Origin: Nocardioides sp. | GTDB lineage: Bacteria > Actinomycetota > Actinomycetes > Propionibacteriales > Nocardioidaceae | Length of the DNA: 5,086 nt | NCBI GenBank assembly: GCA_023252065.1 | Contig: JAHEXO010000217.1 | Span: 1-5,086 of the forward strand | Direction of reading: 5' to 3' | Shown: positions 1 through 4,938 of the stretch, piece after piece | Numbering within the stretch: position 1 is the stretch's first letter | Layout: each line of letters starts with the position of its first letter | Position numbers and translations under genes: made by a program | The notes under the pieces: generated by a model | What the model was told of the DNA's origin: nothing | What the model saw: only the letters and a program-made list of their open reading frames with translations | Database searches by the model: none

Positions 1-459
1 GGTCGCGGTGGGGCCGAGGCGGAGCGGGACGGCGTGACGGGTCTCGTCGAGGCGGTGCACCATCGCCCACTCGTGCAGGCCGAAGCAGCCGAATGTCGGC
101 ACCCGGGCCGCGGTCGCCTCCAGGAGAGCCAGCGTGGCGGTGATGAGGGGTCGGCGCCGCTCGAGCAGGTCGGCCGACCCGGAGTCGGGCCAGCCGGGCT
201 GCCAGTCGAGCAGCTTGGCGGTCGAGAAGGCGTAGTAGGTGAACAGGAAGTCGTGGACCGGGTGCTTCACCCCGCTCCGCCGCCGCTCGAGGTGGGGCTC
301 GACGTACGGCGCCAGCCGAGCCCGATGGGCCGCCCGCCGCTCGCCGCCGGTTGCGGAGGGCGCTCCGCGGGAGTCGTCGCCGGTCGAGGAGGGCGCTCTG
401 CGCTGTTTCCCGCCGGTCGAGGAGGGCGCTCTGCGCCCGTCTCGAAACCCCTGTGCCAC
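1..459 (-). CDS. Partial gene, putative DNA glycosylase-like protein (family usually annotated '3-methyladenine DNA glycosylase'), with repeat-derived N-terminal extension
   Basis: The first 153 codons are visible; the 3' end lies beyond the left edge. From residue 64 the frame reads VKHPVHDFLFTYY, then WQPGW, then FGCFGLHEWAMVHRL and PLRLGP. I recognise these blocks from an actinobacterial family of about 290 residues commonly labelled 3-methyladenine DNA glycosylase. I know of no biochemical proof of that activity, so the function is tentative. GTG at 459 is the only usual start codon between an upstream in-frame TGA and the conserved core. It has GGAG nine bases upstream and lies 4 bases after the pentapeptide gene's stop, so the two are probably one operon. 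Residues 1 to about 40 are atypical: three 11-residue units (RRAPSSTGGKQ, RRAPSSTGDDS, RGAPSATGGER) encoded by a 33-bp tandem repeat. The stretch between WQPGW and LLEATAAR is roughly 20 residues shorter than in relatives I remember. The reading frame is secure; the activity is not. Confidence 0.75.
   Translation of the reverse strand, partial: MAQGFRDGRRAPSSTGGKQRRAPSSTGDDSRGAPSATGGERRAAHRARLAPYVEPHLERRRSGVKHPVHDFLFTYYAFSTAKLLDWQPGWPDSGSADLLERRRPLITATLALLEATAARVPTFGCFGLHEWAMVHRLDETRHAVPLRLGPTAT
346..450. repeat. Three tandem 33-bp units derived from a palindromic REP-like element
   Basis: Units start at 346, 379 and 412 with an exact 33-bp period. Each begins GCCGGT(C/T)G(A/C)GGAGGGCGCT(C/T)(T/C)GCG and then diverges. 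The third copy is the most complete: GGGCGC (424-429), loop TCT, GCGCCC (433-438), enclosed by TCGAG (417-421) and CTCGA (441-445), and ending in AAACCCC. This nested inverted repeat resembles a dispersed intergenic palindrome (a TGGTCGAGGAG...CTCGAAACCA type) that I associate with Nocardioides-like genomes. Here it lies inside the 5' part of a coding region, and 33 bp equals 11 codons, so copy number can change without a frameshift. Confidence 0.85.
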
Positions 460-463
460 GACG

Positions 464-1078
464 TCATTCTCCGAGGTCGACCACGGCTCCGTGCAACTCG
501 GCGAGCATCACCGCGGCCTGGAGGTCGATCTTGGTCCCGTCGAGCTCGGCGGAGGCCAGGTCGACGCTGTAGAGCGACGCCCTGCGCAGGTCGGTGCGGG
601 TGAGGTCGGCCTTGCGCAGGATGGCGCCGTCGAGCTTCGCCTCGCGCAGGCACGCGTCGGTGAGGTCGGTCATCGACAGGTCGGACTCGCGAAGGTCGAC
701 GCGGCGCAGGTCGAGACCCGTGAGGTTGTGCCCCCGCAGGGTCACCGACTGCCAGGCCCCGCCCAGCACCGTCAGCGGCCGCAGGGTGCACTCGCTGAAC
801 ACCGACCCGGTGAGCTTGCAGCCTTCGAGGGTCGCGGTGAAGAAGTTGCACCGGCGCAGGTCGCACCCCACGAAGGCCGTGGCACGGTGCACCGACCCGT
901 TGAACCGGCAGTTGTGGAAGGTGCAGTCGTCGAACGTCGTCCCGTCCGTGGTCACCTCGGTGAGGTCGACGTCGGTGAAGACGCACCCACGGAAGGTCAC
1001 GGCGCCGAGGTGCTCGCCGTACCAGTCCTCGTCGCGGATCTGCTCACCGTTGGCCCCGGACTCCGGCAGGTTCGCCAT
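464..1078 (-). CDS. MfpA-like pentapeptide repeat protein (predicted DNA-mimic, gyrase-interacting)
   Basis: This 204-residue protein is almost entirely a right-handed quadrilateral beta-helix. Large central residues recur every five positions from Leu24 to Ile184 in one unbroken register (for example F29, F34, L39, F49, F54, F69, L74, L114 to L179). The N-terminal half is Phe-rich and the C-terminal half Leu-rich. The block GSVFSECTLRPLT (91-103) and the tail after 184 (DLQAAVMLAELHG) resemble mycobacterial MfpA as I remember it. MfpA is a DNA-shaped dimer that binds DNA gyrase and affects fluoroquinolone sensitivity. A gyrase role here is inference: MfpA usually sits with a GTPase (conservon) operon, which is absent. 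There are no Qnr-type loop insertions, no signal peptide and no membrane segment, so the protein should be cytosolic. It is first in a likely operon with the glycosylase-like gene. The ATG at 1078 has TAGGGT ending seven bases upstream, suggesting a leaderless mRNA. The alternative is a general pentapeptide protein of unknown target. Confidence 0.9.
   Translation of the reverse strand: MANLPESGANGEQIRDEDWYGEHLGAVTFRGCVFTDVDLTEVTTDGTTFDDCTFHNCRFNGSVHRATAFVGCDLRRCNFFTATLEGCKLTGSVFSECTLRPLTVLGGAWQSVTLRGHNLTGLDLRRVDLRESDLSMTDLTDACLREAKLDGAILRKADLTRTDLRRASLYSVDLASAELDGTKIDLQAAVMLAELHGAVVDLGE
469..472 (-). promoter_or_regulatory. Ribosome binding site for the glycosylase-like gene
   Basis: On the minus strand GGAG lies nine bases before GTG at 459, inside the last codons of the pentapeptide gene. 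It decides the start. The other nearby candidate, ATG at 467-465 overlapping the upstream stop, sits one base from this GGAG and opens a different frame lacking the conserved family blocks. Confidence 0.6.
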
Positions 1079-1090
1079 CCCGACACCCTA
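1079..1090 (-). promoter_or_regulatory. -10 element of a likely leaderless promoter for the pentapeptide gene
   Basis: On the minus strand TAGGGT (1090-1085) fits the actinobacterial TANNNT -10 pattern and is separated by six bases (GTCGGG) from ATG at 1078. That is the spacing expected when transcription starts at the first base of the start codon. AGGG could instead act as a weak Shine-Dalgarno seven bases from ATG. I see no convincing -35 hexamer. Confidence 0.5.
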
Positions 1091-1141
1091 GATCGGCCGT
1101 GCACCGGTCGGGCGGATTCCGGGGCGCTGCCAACTGCTCGG

Positions 1142-1153
1142 TAGGGTCGTCGG
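1142..1153 (+). promoter_or_regulatory. -10 element of a likely leaderless promoter for the FAH hydrolase-gltX operon
   Basis: TAGGGT (1142-1147) is followed by six bases (CGTCGG) and then GTG at 1154. This is the same hexamer and spacing as on the opposite strand for the divergent gene. No better Shine-Dalgarno is present, which favours leaderless translation from GTG. No clear -35 is visible. The two promoters share the 51 bp between their -10 elements, so a regulator bound there could affect both operons. Confidence 0.5.
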
Positions 1154-1963
1154 GTGCGTATCGCGAGGTTCACCACGGGCGAGGACCCGTTGTACGGCGT
1201 GGTCTCCGGAGATCTCGACGCGTTCGGGCAGCCTTCCGAGGACAGCGTCGTGGTCGAGCTCGCCGGTGACCCGCTCTACGCCGGCCTCCAGCCGACGCAG
1301 AAGGAGCACCGGCTCAGCGACGTACGCCTTCTCGCGCCGGTCATCCCGCGCAGCAAGGTCGTGGCCATCGGCAAGAACTACGCCGCCCACGCGGCCGAGA
1401 TGGGCGGCGAGGCGCCGGCCGAGCCCTTGATGTTCCTCAAGCCCAACACCTCCGTGATCGGTCCGGGCGACCAGATCTTCTACCCGTCGCAGAGCGAGCG
1501 CGTCGACTACGAGGGCGAGCTCGCCGTCGTGATCGGGCGGATCTGCCGCGACGTGCCGCCGGAGCAGGCCACCGACGTGATCTACGGCTACACGATCGCC
1601 AACGACGTGACCGCACGCGACCTGCAGAGCAAGGACGGGCAGTGGACGCGGGCCAAGGGCTTCGACTCGTTCTGCCCACTCGGTCCGTGGATCGAGAACG
1701 ACCTCGACCCGCAGCACTTCGCCGACGGGGTGCCGGTGCAGACGCACCTCAACGGCGACCTCGTGCAGGACGGCTCGACCAAGGACCTGATCTTCGACAT
1801 CCCGACGCTGATCGCCCACATCACCAGCGTGATGACTCTGCTGCCCGGTGACGTGATCCTCACCGGCACGCCCGAGGGGGTCGGCCCGATGCAGCCGGGC
1901 GACGAGGTCGAGGTGTCCATCGGCGGTCTCGGCGCCCTGACCAACACGGTGGTGAAGCGATGA
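1154..1963 (+). CDS. Fumarylacetoacetate hydrolase (FAH) family protein
   Basis: This 269-residue cytosolic enzyme has an N-terminal small domain (about 1-60) and a C-terminal FAH domain (about 65-268). Visible family motifs are [13 protein letters not shown] (71-83), [11 protein letters not shown] (118-128) with likely divalent-metal ligands Glu120 and Glu122, IANDVTARD (148-156) with ligand Asp151, [14 protein letters not shown] (166-179) with conserved Lys168, and TGTPEGVG (237-244). The family cleaves, decarboxylates or isomerises beta-keto acids. Close actinobacterial relatives are annotated 2-hydroxyhepta-2,4-diene-1,7-dioate isomerase (M. tuberculosis Rv2993c, also beside gltX), and a corynebacterial relative was reported as an oxaloacetate decarboxylase. 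The substrate cannot be fixed from sequence, and no aromatic-degradation genes are nearby. The stop overlaps the gltX start as ATGA, implying translational coupling. The GTG start is chosen for the upstream TAGGGT and because MRIARF matches the usual family N-terminus. Confidence 0.95.
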   Translation: MRIARFTTGEDPLYGVVSGDLDAFGQPSEDSVVVELAGDPLYAGLQPTQKEHRLSDVRLLAPVIPRSKVVAIGKNYAAHAAEMGGEAPAEPLMFLKPNTSVIGPGDQIFYPSQSERVDYEGELAVVIGRICRDVPPEQATDVIYGYTIANDVTARDLQSKDGQWTRAKGFDSFCPLGPWIENDLDPQHFADGVPVQTHLNGDLVQDGSTKDLIFDIPTLIAHITSVMTLLPGDVILTGTPEGVGPMQPGDEVEVSIGGLGALTNTVVKR

Positions 1964-3429
1964 CCCGGACGACGGAGCGAGACCCGAGCGTCCGCGTCCG
2001 GTTCTGCCCGTCGCCGACCGGGTCGCCGCACGTCGGCCTGGCGCGGACGGCGTTGTTCAACTGGGCGTTCGCCCGTCATCACGGCGGCACGTTCGTCTTC
2101 CGGATCGAGGACACCGACGCGGCCCGCGACAGCGAGGAGTCCTACCAAGGGCTGCTCGACGTCATGGGCTGGCTCGGTTTCGACTGGGACGAGGGTCCGG
2201 GTGTCGGCGGCCCCCACGCGCCGTACCGCCAGAGCCAGCGGGGCGACCTCTACCGCGACGCCCTCACCCGGCTCCGCGAGTCGAAGTACACCTACGACTG
2301 CTACTGCACCAACGACGAGGTCGAGGCGCGTCGCAAGGCGTCGGGCTCCAAGATCCAGGGCTACGACGGCTTCTGCCGCGAGCTGAGCGATGAGCAGGTG
2401 GCGGCGTTCCGCGCCGACGGCCGCAGCCCGGTCGTCCGGTTCAGGATGCCCGAGGGCTCTTTGACATGGGACGACCTGGTGCGCGGCGACATCACCTTCG
2501 AGACCCAGCACGTGCCGGACTACGCGTTGTGCCGCGCCAGCGGTGACCCGCTCTACACGCTGGTCAACCCCGTCGACGACGCACTGATGGAGATCACCCA
2601 CGTGCTGCGGGGCGAGGACCTGCTGTCGAGCACGCCGCGGCAGCTCGCCCTGTACGCCGCGCTGGTCGACCTCGGCATCGCCCGACGCGTGCCGCGGTTC
2701 GGCCACCTGCCCTACGTGATGGGGGAGGGCAACAAGAAGCTCTCCAAGCGTGACCCGCAGGCCCATCTGATCGCCTACCGCGACCAGGGCTTCCTGCCCG
2801 AGGGACTGCTCAACTACCTCGCCCTCCTGGGATGGGCGATCGGTCCCGACCGTGACGTGTTCACCATCAGCGAGATGGTCGACGCGTTCGACATCGGCGA
2901 CGTGAACCCCAACCCGGCTCGCTTCGACCTCAAGAAGGCCGAGGCGATCAACGCCGACCACATGCGGATGCTGTCGATCGACGACCTGACCGACCGCGTG
3001 CTGCCGTTCCTCAAGGGCGCGGGCGTCGTCGCCGACCCGGTCCGCGACGCCGACGCCCAGCTGCTCGAGCGGGCGATGCCGCTGGTGGCCGAGCGGATGA
3101 ACAAGCTGACCGAGGCCGTGCCGATGCTCGGTTTCCTGTTCGCCGACGAGGAGCACTTCGAGCGCACCGACGAGATCGACGAGGCCGGCCGCGAGGCCGT
3201 CCGGGCGTCGTACGACGCGCTGGCGGCGCTGCCCGAGTGGTCGACCGCCGCGATCGAGGCCGCCCTGCGCGAGACGCTGGTGGAGGGGCTCGGGCTCAAG
3301 CCGCGCAACGCCTTCGGGCCGATTCGGGTCGCGGTCACGGGGAGCAGGATCAGCCCGCCTCTGTTCGAGTCGATGGAGCTCCTCGGGCGCGACCGCTCGC
3401 TGTCGCGGCTCCGGTCGGCCCTGGGCTGA
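1960..3429 (+). CDS. gltX: Glutamyl-tRNA synthetase (probably non-discriminating)
   Basis: This class I aminoacyl-tRNA synthetase has 489 residues, a normal bacterial length. It activates glutamate with ATP and charges tRNA-Glu. The Rossmann catalytic domain begins at about residue 11: [12 protein letters not shown] (15-26) holds the HIGH-type motif as HVGL (24-27), and FRIEDTD (47-53) follows. The KMSKS motif appears as KKLSKRD (259-265). Cys114 and Cys116, with Cys139, lie in the region where zinc-binding cysteines occur in some GluRS. Residues from about 330 form the helical anticodon-binding part. In most actinobacteria this enzyme also mischarges tRNA-Gln for amidation by GatCAB; the tRNA-Gln and tRNA-Glu genes about 1.1 and 1.2 kb downstream fit that role, though discrimination is not read directly here. 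ATG at 1960 overlaps the FAH gene stop by four bases, and there is no strong Shine-Dalgarno, so translation likely depends on coupling. The protein is intact. Confidence 0.98.
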   Translation: MTRTTERDPSVRVRFCPSPTGSPHVGLARTALFNWAFARHHGGTFVFRIEDTDAARDSEESYQGLLDVMGWLGFDWDEGPGVGGPHAPYRQSQRGDLYRDALTRLRESKYTYDCYCTNDEVEARRKASGSKIQGYDGFCRELSDEQVAAFRADGRSPVVRFRMPEGSLTWDDLVRGDITFETQHVPDYALCRASGDPLYTLVNPVDDALMEITHVLRGEDLLSSTPRQLALYAALVDLGIARRVPRFGHLPYVMGEGNKKLSKRDPQAHLIAYRDQGFLPEGLLNYLALLGWAIGPDRDVFTISEMVDAFDIGDVNPNPARFDLKKAEAINADHMRMLSIDDLTDRVLPFLKGAGVVADPVRDADAQLLERAMPLVAERMNKLTEAVPMLGFLFADEEHFERTDEIDEAGREAVRASYDALAALPEWSTAAIEAALRETLVEGLGLKPRNAFGPIRVAVTGSRISPPLFESMELLGRDRSLSRLRSALG

Positions 3430-3439
3430 GCGCTGGCCG

Positions 3440-4447
3440 ATGAGCGCCTTCGACCCCGGGCTCGGATATCCGCCGCCCCCCACCCGACGACTCCCGCCGG
3501 TGCCCGACGGGCTGCCCTACCACCGGCTCCAGGTGGCCGGACGCCACGGTTTCTGGCGGCCGGTGGCGGGCGTCCTGATCATGGCGGCCGCATTCGCGGT
3601 GATCGGGTTCCTGGCGATTCTCCCGTTCGCGCTCTTCTACGTCGTCACCGGCGCAAACCTTTCCGCATCCCTGACGACGCTGGCCGACATCAAGCATCCG
3701 ACGCCGGTCGCTCTCGCCTACCTCAACGTCGCTCTGGCTCTGCTCATCCCCTTGGCGATCGCCGTCACCTGGTTCCTGCACGGCCTCACGCCGGGCTGGC
3801 TGGCCTCGGTGGCCCGGCGGATGCGGTGGCGACTCCTCCTGGCTTGCCTGGGCGCGTCGGTGGTCGCGTTGATCGCGACGCTTGTCGCTAGCGGCATCGT
3901 CAATGCCGTGGCCCCGGGCCAGTCGTCCGACGTCGGTGGTCAGCTCAACCCTTTCACCTCGACGACCGCCTGGTACATCGTGGTCATCCTCCTGCTCACC
4001 CCGCTGCAGGCGGCAGGGGAGGAGTACTGCTTCCGGGGCTACCTCACCCAGGTCTTCGGCGGGATCCCCATCTGGTCGGCGTGGTTCGCCGTGCTGGTAC
4101 CGGCTGCCCTGTTCGGGATTGCCCACGGGATCGGCCAGAGCCCGCCGGTGTTCTTCGACCGGTTCGCCTTCGGGGTCATCGCCGGCATCCTGGTCATCCG
4201 TACCGGTGGCCTCGAGGCCGGCATCGCGATGCACGTGCTCAACAACTTCGTCGCTTACGGGCTGGCGCTCACCTACGGCGACATGGCCTCGGCCCTGAAC
4301 CCCACCGGCGGTAGCTGGTGGAGCATCCCGGTGACGCTCACCCAGTCGCTGGTCTACCTCGCGCTCGCCACCTACGTGTGCCGGCGCCTGGGTGGCTGGA
4401 CCACCACCGGCGGGCGCGTTTTGGAGGCCCCGAGCAGCCGCGTGTAA
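3440..4447 (+). CDS. CPBP-family (CAAX/Abi) intramembrane metalloprotease
   Basis: This 335-residue polytopic membrane protein has the glutamic-type intramembrane protease signature: EEYCFRG (194-200) with Glu194, Glu195 and Arg199, LFGIAHG (224-230) with His229, and MHVLNN (264-269) with His265 and Asn269, all the expected catalytic residues. About eight hydrophobic segments are visible, roughly at 42-69, 93-113, 131-155, 176-192, 210-228, 240-255, 260-280 and 297-313. The first 40 residues are proline-rich, hydrophilic and probably cytosolic. Relatives include the Rce1 CAAX protease and bacterial proteins implicated in bacteriocin self-immunity or membrane-protein processing; the substrate here is unknown and no bacteriocin gene is adjacent. 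ATG lies 10 bases after the gltX stop with no clear Shine-Dalgarno, so it is likely co-transcribed and reinitiated from gltX. The stop codon overlaps a candidate tRNA-Gln promoter. Confidence 0.93.
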   Translation: MSAFDPGLGYPPPPTRRLPPVPDGLPYHRLQVAGRHGFWRPVAGVLIMAAAFAVIGFLAILPFALFYVVTGANLSASLTTLADIKHPTPVALAYLNVALALLIPLAIAVTWFLHGLTPGWLASVARRMRWRLLLACLGASVVALIATLVASGIVNAVAPGQSSDVGGQLNPFTSTTAWYIVVILLLTPLQAAGEEYCFRGYLTQVFGGIPIWSAWFAVLVPAALFGIAHGIGQSPPVFFDRFAFGVIAGILVIRTGGLEAGIAMHVLNNFVAYGLALTYGDMASALNPTGGSWWSIPVTLTQSLVYLALATYVCRRLGGWTTTGGRVLEAPSSRV

Positions 4448-4450
4448 TCT
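4421..4450 (+). promoter_or_regulatory. Candidate promoter for tRNA-Gln, overlapping the end of the CPBP gene
   Basis: TTGGAG (4421-4426, four of six matches to TTGACA), an 18-bp spacer, then TAATCT (4445-4450). The TAA of the -10 is also the CPBP stop codon. Transcription would begin near 4457, leaving a 5' leader of about 55 bases before the mature tRNA-Gln at 4513. Plausible but not proven. Confidence 0.4.
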
Positions 4451-4472
4451 TTCCCGGCGGTCGACCCCCGCT

Positions 4473-4493
4473 GCTCCCGAGCTCGCTCGGAGC
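4473..4493 (+). other. Hairpin between the CPBP gene and tRNA-Gln
   Basis: GCTCC, a bulged C, GAGC and then GCTCGGAGC form a near-perfect stem with a very short loop. No T-run follows (GCGAAAGG), so it is not a standard terminator. It may mark the end of the CPBP message, slow transcription, or belong to the precursor tRNA leader. Confidence 0.4.
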
Positions 4494-4512
4494 GCGAAAG
4501 GCCGTCAACCAT

Positions 4513-4584
4513 TGGGATATGGTGTAATTGGCAGCACGACTGGTTCTGGTCCAGTTAGTCTAGGTTCGAGTCCTAGTATCCCAG
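4513..4584 (+). tRNA. tRNA-Gln (anticodon CTG), CCA encoded at 4585-4587
   Basis: The cloverleaf folds by eye. The acceptor stem is TGGGATA (4513-4519) with TATCCCA (4577-4583), and the discriminator is G4584. The anticodon stem is ACTGG/CCAGT with loop TTCTGGT, giving anticodon CTG at 4546-4548, which reads CAG (Gln). The T arm is CTAGG-TTCGAGT-CCTAG. The 3' CCA is encoded. In an organism without GlnRS this tRNA would be charged with Glu by the neighbouring GltX and then amidated by GatCAB. A terminator follows directly. Confidence 0.97.
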
Positions 4585-4589
4585 CCACG

Positions 4590-4612
4590 ATCCCGGCTCC
4601 GGCCGGGATTTT
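4590..4612 (+). terminator. Rho-independent terminator after tRNA-Gln
   Basis: ATCCCGGC (4590-4597), loop TCCG, GCCGGGAT (4602-4609): a perfect 8-bp GC-rich stem followed by TTT. It starts three bases after the encoded CCA and should end the tRNA-Gln transcript. The T-run is short but adequate for a high-GC genome. Confidence 0.8.
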
Positions 4613-4638
4613 GTACGTCTGGGGCGCTTCGCTAAAGT
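4611..4638 (+). promoter_or_regulatory. Candidate promoter for tRNA-Glu, overlapping the tRNA-Gln terminator
   Basis: A weak -35 TTGTAC (4611-4616), a 16-bp spacer, then TAAAGT (4633-4638), a good TANNNT -10. The start would fall near 4645, about 30 bases before mature tRNA-Glu at 4676. The -35 lies in the T-run of the preceding terminator, so the two tRNA genes look separately transcribed. Confidence 0.5.
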
Positions 4639-4675
4639 CTCTCCCTGCTTGTGTTTGAAGCGTGTTCACGTGCTT

Positions 4676-4748
4676 GCCCCCGTTGTGTAGCGGCCTAGCA
4701 CGCCGCCCTCTCAAGGCGGTAGCGCCGGTTCGAATCCGGTCGGGGGTA
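4676..4748 (+). tRNA. tRNA-Glu (anticodon CTC), CCA not encoded
   Basis: The acceptor stem is GCCCCCG (4676-4682) with CGGGGGT (4741-4747), giving a G-U first pair, and the discriminator is A4748. The anticodon stem is CCGCC/GGCGG (4703-4707, 4715-4719) with loop CTCTCAA, giving anticodon CTC at 4710-4712, which reads GAG (Glu). The T arm is GCCGG-TTCGAAT-CCGGT, closing with one G-U pair. The next bases are CTC, so CCA must be added by CCA-adding enzyme, unlike the adjacent tRNA-Gln. It is a substrate of the upstream gltX product. Confidence 0.97.
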
Positions 4749-4765
4749 CTCAGGTCCAGATGGGG

Positions 4766-4784
4766 CGGCGTGCCGAGCACGCCG
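4766..4784 (+). terminator. Possible terminator hairpin after tRNA-Glu
   Basis: CGGCGTGC (4766-4773), loop CGA, GCACGCCG (4777-4784) is a perfect 8-bp stem 17 bases after tRNA-Glu. Only TGCCTT follows, with no true T-run. It could be a weak terminator or a 3'-processing structure. Position and stem strength support it; the missing U-tract argues against it. Confidence 0.45.
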
Positions 4785-4837
4785 TGCCTTCGTCAGTCCA
4801 GAGCGCCTGCTCGTGTGGGCAAAATCTTCCACGACGC

Positions 4838-4938
4838 CCGCCGCTCCGGCGGTGGAGTACCTACCCTGAGACCTGGTGAGGCTCGGTCACCGTCCTCGGT
4901 GGCCGGGGGGGCCACCTTGCAGAGTTCGGGGGGACTCC
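4838..4938 (+). promoter_or_regulatory. Structured upstream/leader region of the last gene
   Basis: Four short inverted repeats lie in tandem: CCGCCG-CTC-CGGCGG (4838-4852), GGTGA-7-TCACC (4875-4891), GGTGGCC-GGGGG-GGCCACC (4898-4916) and GAGT-TCGGGGGG-ACTC (4922-4937). The last presents the G-rich ribosome-binding stretch (4928-4933) in its loop, five bases before ATG 4939. TACCCT (4862-4867) could be a -10, which would give a leader of about 65 bases. I do not recognise a known riboswitch class. Some pairing is expected by chance in DNA this GC-rich. Confidence 0.35.

Noticed and set aside
346..444. CRISPR array
   Set aside because: The copies are directly adjacent with an exact 33-bp period and no unique spacers, and they are translated in frame.
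267..467. ATG at 467-465 overlapping the pentapeptide stop as an alternative start for the second minus-strand gene
   Set aside because: GGAG is only one base away, and the frame gives a Pro/Arg/Gly-rich peptide ending at 267 without the conserved family blocks, which lie in the GTG 459 frame.
239..1144. A plus-strand open frame of 301 codons opposite the pentapeptide gene
   Set aside because: Its apparent repeats come from the 33-bp element and from the 15-bp period of the pentapeptide gene read backwards; no family features.
1588..3483. A long open frame on the minus strand, 631 codons, antisense to the FAH gene and gltX
   Set aside because: It is a shadow of high-GC codon structure. Its translation is rich in Arg, Gly, Val and His with no family motif, and the opposite strand encodes an unmistakable GluRS.
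3350..4234. A minus-strand open frame of 294 codons opposite the CPBP gene
   Set aside because: The composition is low-complexity (Arg, Gln, Glu, Gly, Pro) with no recognisable domain, while the plus strand shows complete protease motifs and membrane segments.
4505..4780. A 91-codon minus-strand open frame
   Set aside because: It lies antisense to the two tRNA genes. Peptides such as DRIRTGATALRG are a well-known artefact of translating tRNA genes backwards.
4852..4869. A five-codon upstream open frame (GTG to TGA) as an attenuator peptide
   Set aside because: No ribosome binding site, no run of regulatory codons, and it may lie upstream of the transcript start.
4876..4938. An upstream in-frame GTG start (4876) for the last gene, adding 21 residues
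   Set aside because: No Shine-Dalgarno precedes it and the extension is Arg/Gly/Pro-rich sequence from the hairpin leader; ATG 4939 has a G-rich binding site at good spacing.
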